A stretch of DNA of 49,387 nt from Candidatus Obscuribacterales bacterium. GTDB taxonomy: Bacteria > Cyanobacteriota > Vampirovibrionia > Obscuribacterales > Obscuribacteraceae. The notes below the pieces were generated by a model, which was not told where the DNA came from, searched no databases, and was given only the letters and a program-made list of their open reading frames with translations. The position numbers and the translations under genes were made by a program. Shown in pieces: positions 23,739-32,468 of this stretch (its first letter is position 1; every line of letters begins with the position of its first letter). Location of the stretch: assembly GCA_949127735.1 (NCBI GenBank), contig CASBPX010000029.1, forward strand, positions 1-49,387, written 5' to 3'.

Positions 23739-26216
23739 TCAGGCATTTTCGCCGCCAGGCGGCTCCTGCACTTGTAGCAAACCAAATATTTTCATCAGTG
23801 CCAAGCTATGCCAGAGGCGATGGGTTGGCACATCTCCCAATTGTTGTATTAAATCCGCTACGAGCATCTGTCCGTGACATATAGACTCTATTTGCTGAAT
23901 AACTTTCTGCTCCAGCGGATTCATTTCACCGCTTTGCAAAAGCTGATGATGGCTTTGTTCTGAACTCGTCACCGTCACAGTGTCTGTAACGGAAAGAATC
24001 TGTTGTGCCTGGCTCAAATGATCTGCGGCCAGGGCCGCTGTCATTAGACAATTGAACAAAGGTGGCATTGCCGGTGCGTGCACACCCTCTATGGACGTCA
24101 TTTCTGTGAAAATAAAATCGCCGGATGAAAACGTGGTGACGTATTCGCAAATAGCATCAGTACCACAGAAAATTGGACGCTTATCAAAAGCCATGTCGGC
24201 CGCCACTGGTTTACCGTTGTCGAAATTGATGCAGAATGTCCGCCCTTGCCTGTTATCGACTACAAATCTGCCTGTACGTTGACCACTAGCCAGCGATTGC
24301 AAAATTTCAGCGGCGTCGAAGACACCGAGTTTGCCACGTAAAACTGAACTTTTGCCCCAGTCGTTGAAATTTTTGGGCACGGAAGCAGATTCAATTAAGC
24401 GTACGCTATTTTCACCCGAGACAGTCTTGCCATATTCGGCCGCTCTTGTAGCAAAACGCAGCTCTTCAAGCTTATTTGATACTGATTCGTTGCAAACACC
24501 AAAGACGACCGCTATCTGGCGGTAGCCAATTTTGTAATAGGCCTCAGTGAGAAATTTACCCAGGCGAGTTAGAAAAGTGCGAGCTTCTCCATCGCGCTGG
24601 CTGCGATATAACACCACAAATTGGTTTTCGTCTTGAATTGCGCATTGCAACGACGTTTGCAAATCGCTTTGCAAGCTGCACAGTTTGGCAAATTCCAACA
24701 AAAGCGATGCGGTGATCGAATCATCCGGCAATGGAGCAGCGGGTGCACCAGATGCAGTATCGGCAATCACCGCCAGATTCATGGCTATAGGCACGGTCTT
24801 TAATGCAAGTGGCTCGGCCAGAGCCAACTGCACAAATTTGCGATTGTAAAGGCCGGTTGTTTTATCGATTTGTTCGGCAGAATGAGATATTTTAGCCAGA
24901 TAAAGCTCATAGTAACTGTTGCGGAATGAGTGCCAGAGCCTTTCTACTGGGCTAAGGTCAACTTGTGCGGGTTCGTTGCGACAAAAAAGCAACAACACGC
25001 CCATTTCTCGAGTGTTTTGAGTCAGTGGCAAACAAGCCACCGACCTGGCACCTAGCAAGGTGGCCAAATTGTCTAATTTGTATTGAGCGACATTCAGGGT
25101 ACCAAGTATGCGAGAACGACCGGCGTGAATGATCTGCTCAGCGATTTCATCTAGTTCGAGGCTAGTCAAAGTCAGACTTTGACTAGCCTCGAAACCGGAG
25201 GTAAAGGAGACTTTCCAGTGATCTTGCCATGGCCCGACAGTGTGCTTCTCGGCCACTATGGCGGCAGACAACGAATTGCCCAGGCGCTTTCCCATCAAGT
25301 TTACCAGCTCTAGCAGCAAGCTATCGAGATTGGCGAATCCGGGCGTGAACGATGTTGAGATTGAGGGCAAAGGCTCGCTTTCAAATTTATCAAGTGACTT
25401 TTCTAATTCCAGAGTGGGGCTGCGCCACTTCACCTGATCCGAAATTGTCTTTTGCATGGCTGGTGGTGTTTGCTCATACGACCTTAAGGCCTTTAACATC
25501 GACTGTCGCAGCAATCTTAAATCTTCCGACCAGAACCAGGGAACGACAAACTGATCGCTCAAAAATCCATGGTGTCTTGAACCCAGCGACAGATCTCCAA
25601 GTGATCTATTAATATCTCGCAGCACCGAACTGAAAGTCAGTTCCATAAATAGAGCCAGACAAAAATATTCGAAAAGTAAGATCAAAATGACTGATTCAAT
25701 GGAGATGCGACACTCTACCAGAGATTGCTCAGGCACATTCCACAGCTGGCTGCCGGCATATACTCCCAGTGAAACTTCATTGCCTTGAGCGTCTGTTTTA
25801 CTAAGGCGGTAAATTGTCCAGCCATATTTGTCCACAAACTGGCCAGAGGCACCTCTCATAATGTCGCGCCATAACTGTTTAGGCTCTGAGTAAATCAATT
25901 GTTTGTCTTTATCGGACAGTGCTATAAAGGCCAAATGTTCGCCACTTCGCAGACCCAATAACTTGTCGGCAGTGAAGACCGAATCCGCAGGGCCGACTTT
26001 CGTCATGGATAAATGGCCGTGAACAATAGCGATGCCGCGAGTAGTTAGTTCTGCGAAAATTACTGATATCGGGAAGCAAATAATGGCTACAAACAGCACT
26101 TGGGCAGGCGCTGTTCGGAAATATGCGAGAAACCTTGCTTTGCTATCTGCCGGCAACGGGGACACCTGTGTGTACTGCACCTCAGACTTATACCACCTCA
26201 AAGGCGTGATGCACAA
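23739..26216 (-). CDS. membrane GAF / degenerate GGDEF / PATAN (DUF4388) signalling protein
   Basis: This protein of about 825 residues has two membrane helices (about 37-57 and 172-195) bracketing an extracytoplasmic domain. A GAF-like domain (about 297-440, GARSVACLPLTQNTREMGVLLLFCR) follows. Next is a GGDEF-like domain that keeps the opening DKTTGLYNRKF (about 451-461) but lacks a GGDEF active-site loop, reading DENQFVVLYRSQ there. A C-terminal PATAN/DUF4388 domain (about 630-740, VLRGKLGVFDAAEILQSLASGQRTG) is known from cyanobacterial PatA-type regulators. It probably senses an external cue and signals through protein contacts, not cyclic-di-GMP synthesis. The start is unclear: TTG 26216 or GTG codons 12-17 codons downstream. 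Confidence 0.75.
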   Translation of the reverse strand: MCITPLRWYKSEVQYTQVSPLPADSKARFLAYFRTAPAQVLFVAIICFPISVIFAELTTRGIAIVHGHLSMTKVGPADSVFTADKLLGLRSGEHLAFIALSDKDKQLIYSEPKQLWRDIMRGASGQFVDKYGWTIYRLSKTDAQGNEVSLGVYAGSQLWNVPEQSLVECRISIESVILILLFEYFCLALFMELTFSSVLRDINRSLGDLSLGSRHHGFLSDQFVVPWFWSEDLRLLRQSMLKALRSYEQTPPAMQKTISDQVKWRSPTLELEKSLDKFESEPLPSISTSFTPGFANLDSLLLELVNLMGKRLGNSLSAAIVAEKHTVGPWQDHWKVSFTSGFEASQSLTLTSLELDEIAEQIIHAGRSRILGTLNVAQYKLDNLATLLGARSVACLPLTQNTREMGVLLLFCRNEPAQVDLSPVERLWHSFRNSYYELYLAKISHSAEQIDKTTGLYNRKFVQLALAEPLALKTVPIAMNLAVIADTASGAPAAPLPDDSITASLLLEFAKLCSLQSDLQTSLQCAIQDENQFVVLYRSQRDGEARTFLTRLGKFLTEAYYKIGYRQIAVVFGVCNESVSNKLEELRFATRAAEYGKTVSGENSVRLIESASVPKNFNDWGKSSVLRGKLGVFDAAEILQSLASGQRTGRFVVDNRQGRTFCINFDNGKPVAADMAFDKRPIFCGTDAICEYVTTFSSGDFIFTEMTSIEGVHAPAMPPLFNCLMTAALAADHLSQAQQILSVTDTVTVTSSEQSHHQLLQSGEMNPLEQKVIQQIESICHGQMLVADLIQQLGDVPTHRLWHSLALMKIFGLLQVQEPPGGENA

Positions 26217-26223
26217 AAAAAAA

Positions 26224-27048
26224 TTACTCTTCTTCGGCGCTCAATTCTTTCTTTGTGGTTTCGACAAAGCGAGCGAACATTCCCATGCACAACTCCTCAA
26301 TGGTGTCGGGTTTGAATTGCATGCCGCGCAGACGCCATGAAACGCCATCGTTGCTAACTTTTACTTGCATTGTCGCCACTGGTGCATATTCTGTTTCTAC
26401 CAAACTTAGTGCCATCACCTGCGATACCGGTACCACATAAAATTCTACCACATTGCCGCTGCCGCGAATGACTAGACTGTGTCGCCGATTGGCTAAACGA
26501 GCCCGAAAAAACGTAGCAGTCTCTTCCGCTTCGCGTTTGGTATTGACTCTGGTAACTTCGGTGACTTCACCGAGAATTGATGATGATATTTGCAAGGCTG
26601 TGCCTGCAGCCACTTTATTATATTCAAAAGCAAACCAGCGCAATTCTTGAAAAATTTTGTCAACTAGATACGATATCGCACCACGGTAAAGTGAAGCTTT
26701 GAGCTCATCTTCTAATAGATTGTCCCGCCTGCAATTGATGAAATCTTCCGATTCGCTTTTCAGTTCGTCCATCCAATTAAGCACCGCGGCCGAACGTTCA
26801 GCGCCATAGCCACTGAGGAATTGTTCAGAAAGGCTAATATGCGCATGGTGCGCTCCGTTAGCCGCGGGAGTCAAAACATCGGCACCACCGTGGCCAAACA
26901 TCGTACGATCAACGTTGCGAGGTAATGCGGCCTGGGCAGCGGGATGCACGTCGACAAATTTGCGGGTCTGCTCACGGCTAAAATTTTTCCTGCCGCCGCC
27001 GACACCACCTGCTGCTACTCTCGAACGACTTTCGCTGCGAACCATCAT
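26224..27048 (-). CDS. hypothetical protein co-transcribed with the PATAN protein
   Basis: This 274-residue protein starts at ATG 27048, five bases after GGAGG (the frame is open to 27060). The N-terminal 70 residues are Arg/Gly/Ala-rich and disordered-looking. The middle is helical (LNWMDELKSESEDFINCRRDNLLEDELKASLYRGAISYLVDKIFQELRWFAFEYNKVAAG). The C-terminal half has beta strands (RRHSLVIRGSGNVVEFYVVPVSQVMAL). No membrane segment is present and no family is recognised. It ends about eight bases before the GAF/PATAN gene, a spacing typical of an operon, so it is likely a soluble partner of that sensor. Confidence 0.6.
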   Translation of the reverse strand: MMVRSESRSRVAAGGVGGGRKNFSREQTRKFVDVHPAAQAALPRNVDRTMFGHGGADVLTPAANGAHHAHISLSEQFLSGYGAERSAAVLNWMDELKSESEDFINCRRDNLLEDELKASLYRGAISYLVDKIFQELRWFAFEYNKVAAGTALQISSSILGEVTEVTRVNTKREAEETATFFRARLANRRHSLVIRGSGNVVEFYVVPVSQVMALSLVETEYAPVATMQVKVSNDGVSWRLRGMQFKPDTIEELCMGMFARFVETTKKELSAEEE

Positions 27049-27170
27049 TTCAACCTCCACTCAATCACCATAATTTTTCCGCCCACTCTAATATTGTGCG
27101 CCTGCACCGCATATTCGTCATCGACTAAAGCGTATTAGCGAAAACGTGTACGTCTTGCCAATATGCGAGA

Positions 27171-27926
27171 ATGGCAGCTATGTCGAATGCCATTTTAAAT
27201 TTCCATGTAGTCACACTTTTTCCCGAACTAATTCACTCCTATTGCCAGACCAGCATCATAGGCAGAGGGGTCAAAGCGGGGAAATTATCGGTGCAGGCCT
27301 ACAACCCCCGAGATTTTGCTACAGACAGTTACCACAAAGTCGACGACACGCCCTACGGAGGCGGCGCCGGTATGGTGCTCAAGCCTGAACCCTTTTATGC
27401 TTGTGTCGAAAGTATCGAGCGCCCAGCCAATTCGCCGGTGATACTAATGACTCCACAGGGTGTCACATTTAAGCAAAAACGCGCTGAGCAATTGTCGCAA
27501 GAAAGCCATGTCACCTTTATCTGCGGCCACTATGAGGGTTTTGATGAGCGCATCAGGGCACTGGCCACCGACCAAATTTCGCTGGGAGATTTTGTCTTAA
27601 CCGGCGGCGAACTGCCTGCACTGACAATTATAGATGCCGTGGGCCGCCTGATACCCGGCGTGCTGGGCAAAATGATTTCCCTCAGTCATGAATCATTTAA
27701 TGACGGGTTGCTCGAAGGCCCTCACTACACCAAACCCGCAGAATTTCGAGGAATGATGGTACCTGATATTTTGCGCTCAGGCGATCACGCATTAATAGCC
27801 CGCTACCGCCGCCAGGAACAGCTGCGCGTCACCTTCTTACGGCGTCCTGATTTACTCGACAAAGCAGATTTGCTACTGGACGAGCAAGACAAAAAATACT
27901 TGAGAAAATTACAAGACGAGCTATAA
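27171..27926 (+). CDS. trmD: tRNA (guanine-N1)-methyltransferase TrmD
   Basis: This 251-residue TrmD has FHVVTLFPELI at the start, DDTPYGGGAGMVLKPEP, ICGHYEGFDERI and the trefoil-knot SAM site SLGDFVLTGGE, then LSHESF and a C-terminal RRPDLL. It methylates G37 of tRNAs reading CNN codons with S-adenosylmethionine. The usual partners rimM and rplS are not next to it. The start is ATG 27171 or 27180 after a weak GAGA. It is a good chromosomal marker for phylogeny. Confidence 0.97.
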   Translation: MAAMSNAILNFHVVTLFPELIHSYCQTSIIGRGVKAGKLSVQAYNPRDFATDSYHKVDDTPYGGGAGMVLKPEPFYACVESIERPANSPVILMTPQGVTFKQKRAEQLSQESHVTFICGHYEGFDERIRALATDQISLGDFVLTGGELPALTIIDAVGRLIPGVLGKMISLSHESFNDGLLEGPHYTKPAEFRGMMVPDILRSGDHALIARYRRQEQLRVTFLRRPDLLDKADLLLDEQDKKYLRKLQDEL

Positions 27927-27927
27927 T
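27900..27927 (+). promoter_or_regulatory. promoter overlapping the end of trmD
   Basis: TTGAGA (27900-27905), a 16-base spacer and a perfect TATAAT (27922-27927) that overlaps the trmD stop codon. The next start codon is 34 bases downstream, so the gene at 27961 has its own promoter. Confidence 0.6.
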
Positions 27928-27960
27928 GTCGCTTGCTTTATAGTTCCGTATTTGGTGCCC

Positions 27961-28410
27961 ATGTCTATATCCGCGAATGCGCTAACCGTTCACCCCATGG
28001 TACCGCTGGAAAGAGCAGTCAAACTGCTCAAAGTCGGTCACAGTGAGCTTGAACAGAAGCTTGTAAGCGCAGAAATAATAGGCGAACAACGTTCGAATGG
28101 CAACGCACACGGCCAAAAGAATAGCTGGTTTATATACGCCAGTGAGTTCGATAAGCTTTTAAACGATCAACTGGCCGACTACGAAAAGCGCATCAGTACA
28201 ACAGGTTTAGAGCAGCTGTTCGAAAAAGAACTTTCGCAAGTAGAAATTCTTGAAGCAAAAGTCGCAGAACTTGTAGCAGAAATCGCAGACTTATCGGCCG
28301 AAATAGAATATTTGCGCGCACAAACTACTGCACCGAATATGGCAAAAGTCAGCCCGCTTTCTAGATTGTGGCAACGGGCCGCAAAGCTTTGCAGAAGCAA
28401 GCCTGATTAA
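27961..28410 (+). CDS. small coiled-coil protein with a possible N-terminal DNA-binding fold
   Basis: This 149-residue protein has an N-terminal part (LERAVKLLKVGHSELEQKLVSAEIIGEQRSNG...NSWFIYASEFDKLL) that resembles the helix-turn-helix/wing of excisionase- or DivIVA-adjacent regulators, but not clearly. A coiled coil of about 45 residues follows (EKELSQVEILEAKVAELVAEIADLSAEIEYLRAQ), then a basic tail (LWQRAAKLCRSK). I infer a DNA-binding dimer or a scaffold. The start is ATG 27961; an in-frame GTG lies at 27952. It converges with the gene ending at 28418. Confidence 0.55.
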   Translation: MSISANALTVHPMVPLERAVKLLKVGHSELEQKLVSAEIIGEQRSNGNAHGQKNSWFIYASEFDKLLNDQLADYEKRISTTGLEQLFEKELSQVEILEAKVAELVAEIADLSAEIEYLRAQTTAPNMAKVSPLSRLWQRAAKLCRSKPD

Positions 28411-28417
28411 TACCAAA

Positions 28418-29476
28418 CTATTTAGAGCGCTCGGATGGCGTCGTTAACGCATTAGACCAGTAAGGTGCTGTCGCCCTAGCAAAGGCTACGGTGCTCCCGA
28501 TTATTGCCGGCAAAAGCACATATTCAAGAGCGGCAGCACCCAGTAAAGCAGGCAGCAGGCTGGCTCCAGCGCGAAAAGCAAGATTGACAAAAGCACAATA
28601 AAAAAGTGCTGTGAACCAGAAATATAGACGCCAGTTGGCTAAATGAAGTTTGTCTTGCAATAGAGCGTTAGCCGCATAGAGACTGTAGGTCGCCAGGCTG
28701 GCAATAATCAAAATTATCAGCACGCCAATATCAGCTCCGTGACGAATATCGCCAATGCGCGTGCGTACTTTTTCAGCTTCAAAGGTGAGCTTCTGACGCT
28801 CTAAACACTCGGCATAAATTGTCAGAGCTGAAGCTAATCGCACGTCGTCATGAACCGGAGACTGGCTTACCATCTGGCATTCTTGTGCCAGCGTATCGCG
28901 AGCACTGTCTTTGTAGCCTGCCCGTTCATATGCTACGGCCAGACCTTCCAATGCGGCAACATGACGGGGAGAGCCCGGCCATAGCGCAGTCGATTCGGCA
29001 ATGGCAGCGCGATTAAAATAACTAATCGCTTGCTGATTTTCCCCCCGAGCTAAAAGGTCACTGCCCTGAGCGCTGTAATTGTTGTACGAAACTCGCTCTG
29101 TAGCGGCATTACCTGCCAAAATCAAAAATCCGCCAATCACACCTAATAAAATCGTACGACCACTGGGACATCTCCACCATTCTCCCCAGGACGGCAATTG
29201 AAGAGCCGTGGGAGTCCACTTCTGTGGCATCAATTTATCCCACGAAAAAGCACTCGGCAAACTCTGCGTTTTTTCTTTGACGAAGCCAACAGCATCATTG
29301 TTTGTGTCTACGCCGCGGGTAAACCCAGCTGTTGAATTAAAAGAGAAATTTTTTGCTGGAGTGTTCAATGCTCCGCCTCCGGAACTGCGACTGGTAGTCG
29401 CTTTTACCTCAACCGGCACTCGAAGCACAGGTTTAGAATCGCGCCCTATGGTCATCTTCTTTTTTGAAGAATACAT
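28418..29476 (-). CDS. membrane protein with TPR-like repeats
   Basis: This 352-residue protein has a disordered basic N-terminus (1-95) and a membrane helix (TILLGVIGGFLILAG near 107-121). A TPR-like block follows (YSAQGSDLLARGENQQAISYFNRAAIAE...AALEGLAVAYERAGYKDSARDTLAQE, about 133-200). Three further hydrophobic helices lie in 247-340. TPR repeats mediate protein contacts; here they would lie on one face of the membrane. GAGG lies five bases before the ATG. No enzymatic motif is seen and the role is unknown. Confidence 0.65.
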   Translation of the reverse strand: MYSSKKKMTIGRDSKPVLRVPVEVKATTSRSSGGGALNTPAKNFSFNSTAGFTRGVDTNNDAVGFVKEKTQSLPSAFSWDKLMPQKWTPTALQLPSWGEWWRCPSGRTILLGVIGGFLILAGNAATERVSYNNYSAQGSDLLARGENQQAISYFNRAAIAESTALWPGSPRHVAALEGLAVAYERAGYKDSARDTLAQECQMVSQSPVHDDVRLASALTIYAECLERQKLTFEAEKVRTRIGDIRHGADIGVLIILIIASLATYSLYAANALLQDKLHLANWRLYFWFTALFYCAFVNLAFRAGASLLPALLGAAALEYVLLPAIIGSTVAFARATAPYWSNALTTPSERSK

Positions 29477-29610
29477 GATCGCCTCAAGCTCTACACTGTT
29501 GTGATATACCCAAGATATTGATCAATTCAGTGAAATAAATGGAACATTTAGCGACGGTTTTCTGTCTCCTACGCAAGAAAGACAAGTATGTCCAATTAGG
29601 AGTCATTGAA

Positions 29611-30171
29611 ATGGCCGCCCAACCCATTACTCACCAACGTCATCTGCAGATTGCACCACAACCTACGCCATTCGCCTCGCCAAGGCGCAGAGCTGCTTCG
29701 CAGAGTGTTGAAAAAACCGGCGTTGGGCTGATTGAACTCGACATTGCCCTGACTAAACTGGCAATTTCTAAAAAACCGTCTTCTACGAGCAACATTCCAA
29801 TTGTCAGCTATAAGAAAGTAAGTGACTCTGCCTTTCAAACTTCTAGCCCAACTGGTGAGACAACATTTTTCAGATGGGGTCAAAATCACAACAAACGCTC
29901 ATTTGTATTCAATGCAGATGGAAGCGCTCAATACATGGTTAAAATGGGCGAAACAATTATCAGCATCGTTGAATGCTTGCTGCGCGAAAAGCACCGTATG
30001 TTCACCTATTACGAACCCACTTATCGCGAAATTCGCGCCGAGGTCAGCAGCCTGCGCGCCGCAAATCCAGAAATAGCCGATTTAGACTTGCTGCATACCG
30101 GGCAATGGGTAACTATACCGGCGATTGTAGTTTGCGAAGCGCTGACGGGACAAGGTCGTTTGAGCGCCTAA
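29611..30171 (+). CDS. LysM-like domain protein without a signal peptide
   Basis: This 186-residue protein starts at ATG 29611 behind AGGAG (the frame is open from 29539). The C-terminal 65 residues follow LysM order: YMVKMGETIISIVECLL, a longer than usual insertion, EVSSLRAANPEIADLDLLHTGQWVTIP. That corresponds to Y-V-x-GDTL-I, L-x-x-NP-I-x-D-L-x-x-GQ-L-x-IP. LysM domains usually bind peptidoglycan or chitin, but no signal peptide is visible, so it may act inside the cell or be exported another way. The N-terminal region is basic and low-complexity. Confidence 0.6.
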   Translation: MAAQPITHQRHLQIAPQPTPFASPRRRAASQSVEKTGVGLIELDIALTKLAISKKPSSTSNIPIVSYKKVSDSAFQTSSPTGETTFFRWGQNHNKRSFVFNADGSAQYMVKMGETIISIVECLLREKHRMFTYYEPTYREIRAEVSSLRAANPEIADLDLLHTGQWVTIPAIVVCEALTGQGRLSA

Positions 30172-30221
30172 CGCCCCATGCTTAATAATTTGCTCTGACA
30201 CTGGCCTATGCGAGTCAGAAA

Positions 30222-31721
30222 CTATCGACCATTGGTTTTTCTAATTGCCGTCTGGGCTCTACTCATATTTTCTGCAACTTTCTGCTGCCACGCTGCGCTA
30301 GAGGTGTAACCTGTCCAATCTTCCGTTTTTTGAAGATTGCCATTATTGTCTACATAACCCACGCCAAAGGCTGGGATGCCAGTGCTCCTTTTTAAACTTC
30401 TGGCTAAGTCGGCGTGTCTGTCCTGGTCTACTTTTACAACAACAGCTTTGCCCTTATATTTATCCTCAAGAGAAGCGCCCATCTCGGCATCGAATTTTTT
30501 GCATGGTGGGCACCATTCAGCACCTACCTTAAAAATAACCGGTAGGTCGTGCTTCTGAGCCTCTTGCAAAGCTTCTTTGTATTGGGCGCCATCATAAATG
30601 GTTTTGGCAGGAGCTTCTATCTTTTTCTCCGCACTAAGTTCTGCATTCTGCTCAGCCTTATCCCACTCAGGCTTCTTCTGCTCAGGCTTCTTCTGCTCAG
30701 GTTTTCGGGCTTCGGGCTGACTCTGTTGGGCTGGCTGTTCTTGCGGCTTCAGTGGCTCTTGTTTCTTCTGTTCAACAGACTGTTCAGTTGAATGTTTAGT
30801 TGTTTGCGCGGTATCACCCGTAGCGGCCCGTTCAGCAAAGTTTCGCGCAGTGGCGCTTGCCGCATAATGGCCCTGATCTTTGAGCCCAGCGTTAATATCA
30901 GCTGTCCAGTGTGTGCTGGTGACTTTGTCTGGGCCGATACGTCCGCTCGCATCCGACTTGATAGATTGCACGCTCGTAAGTGTTAGATTAACTGGATCTC
31001 CATTGCAGTCCTTTAGATTCGTCTTGATCCACTTATCCCAGTTTTTCATGTTTGCATCGTCTGGATTATCTTTCAGCTTCTGTGCAACGATGTCTTTATC
31101 GACGAACATGAATTTCAAGTTTGGATTCTCGTTTTGTAGATCAGGTAGTTTCTCGAGCAAAGCCTGACTGCCGGGAGTATCCTTTGAGCCGATAATAATT
31201 GCCAAACCCGTCTTATCTTTCGCGCTGGTTGAATATGCCTCCTTTACTTGATCTAGGGTAAAGGCTCCAGAGTCACTAACTTTTTGCTCCCATTGCGATT
31301 TAGGCTTCTCCTCAATTTGTTTCTTTTCTGAAAGCTTGTCGCTTGGTGATGGGGCATTATCTTGCCTATCACCAGAATCGAAACTATTCCTCTTTGGGTC
31401 GAATAGATTCGGCAAAGACGACTCGCTTGCGCCGCGTTGAAGAAAATTGGCGCGGCTAGGGGCGCTGCCATCTGAAATGGCCCCAGGTTTATAAATATCA
31501 AGGGCAGGTAATTGATACTTATTTGACTGGCCGGGAAATAAATTGTCATCAGCATTTTTATTGGCTTTTTCCCAGAAGCTACTGTAGTCACTATCCGTCA
31601 GACCTTTTAGAAATTGCTCGGGTCTGACATTGCAGCTATCACCAACGCATTGAGCGGTCTGATTCTCGCCCGTGGGGCGGTGAACTGGTGCATCAGATAA
31701 TCCAGCGTGTCCGTCTGACAT
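30222..31721 (-). CDS. large thioredoxin-fold protein (CPPC) with Gln/Lys/Pro linker
   Basis: This protein of about 499 residues starts at ATG 31721 (the frame is open to 31775). The C-terminal 120 residues are a thioredoxin-like domain with the CPPC active site at 404-407 (VGAEWCPPCKKF) and cis-Pro in STGIPAFGVG. The middle (about 160-300) looks like a second thioredoxin-type fold without CxxC. A linker of repeated KPEQKKPE units lies between them. The N-terminus holds SDGHAGLSDAPVHRPTG and QCVGDSC and has no signal peptide, which is unusual for a CPPC oxidoreductase. It is probably a thiol-redox protein; target and location are uncertain. Confidence 0.7.
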   Translation of the reverse strand: MSDGHAGLSDAPVHRPTGENQTAQCVGDSCNVRPEQFLKGLTDSDYSSFWEKANKNADDNLFPGQSNKYQLPALDIYKPGAISDGSAPSRANFLQRGASESSLPNLFDPKRNSFDSGDRQDNAPSPSDKLSEKKQIEEKPKSQWEQKVSDSGAFTLDQVKEAYSTSAKDKTGLAIIIGSKDTPGSQALLEKLPDLQNENPNLKFMFVDKDIVAQKLKDNPDDANMKNWDKWIKTNLKDCNGDPVNLTLTSVQSIKSDASGRIGPDKVTSTHWTADINAGLKDQGHYAASATARNFAERAATGDTAQTTKHSTEQSVEQKKQEPLKPQEQPAQQSQPEARKPEQKKPEQKKPEWDKAEQNAELSAEKKIEAPAKTIYDGAQYKEALQEAQKHDLPVIFKVGAEWCPPCKKFDAEMGASLEDKYKGKAVVVKVDQDRHADLARSLKRSTGIPAFGVGYVDNNGNLQKTEDWTGYTSSAAWQQKVAENMSRAQTAIRKTNGR

Positions 31722-31849
31722 AAGATAAGTCTCGCAAGGGGGAATTGCCTTCACAATAAGGCCCAATTGTTGCAACCTTGTTGCAGCCGAAATTTACCTC
31801 TTCGCAGATTTCATTAGTGCAGATTTACGCTTAAAGAGGACTTTTACGC

Positions 31850-32443
31850 ATGGGACTCAGCCTTAAAGGGTGCCTCCTGATTATGTGTCCACTGCTAGTG
31901 CAATTGTTCTTGAGCGTGGCACTTCTGGGTTTAGAACAAACTGCCTTGAAGGCTGAAGAGGATAGAAGATAAACGACACTCAGAGGAAATTCTGATGCGA
32001 ATCACTGCCTTTGAAAAAACCAACTTTGACATGTTGCAGTCGACTATTTTGTTCTGCACGTTTAGAAAAGGAGAAACCAGAAAAAAGGCCCTATCAAAAT
32101 TTCTTTGCAGCAGTAGCCGCAACAAATTCAAAGGCCCTGGCTCTAGGCGAAAATGGGCGATTTTTCGCTCTACTCAAAGTGCTGACTGCTGAGATCATGG
32201 AATTTCAAATCAATGCTAGCCGCTCGCAAGAAGGAGAGAATATTTATTGAGTAGCTCGAGACGTTTCTACAGCACGAAGCATTGAATAATGCGAGCACCG
32301 ATAAGAGTGGGTCTCTGCTCAAAAGCAATGGTTTAGGTTTGGCAATCTGCAAAGAGATTATTCATGGTCATGGTGGCACAATAGGTGTGGAGAGTACCGT
32401 AGGAGAGGGTTGCACCTTTTTTTTCGACTACCAGTGTAATTAG
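31850..32443 (+). pseudogene. decayed histidine kinase
   Basis: A start with AGAGGA upstream (ATG 31850) gives MGLSLKGCLLIMCPLLVQLF and stops at 31970. The pattern matches the first membrane helix of the intact kinase at 40704 (LSLTTNVLILVTLPLLIQLV). A frameshift continues as EDKRHSEEILMRITAFEKT. After a gap, the final G2 box and C-terminus of a HATPase remain, near 32261-32443 (GLGLAICKEIIHGHGGTIGVESTVGEGCTFFF). The HAMP, PAS, HisKA and N-box parts are missing. The response regulator gene starts 25 bases later. Confidence 0.8.
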
Positions 32444-32468
32444 CGATTTAGGGACCACTTAAGAAGTA

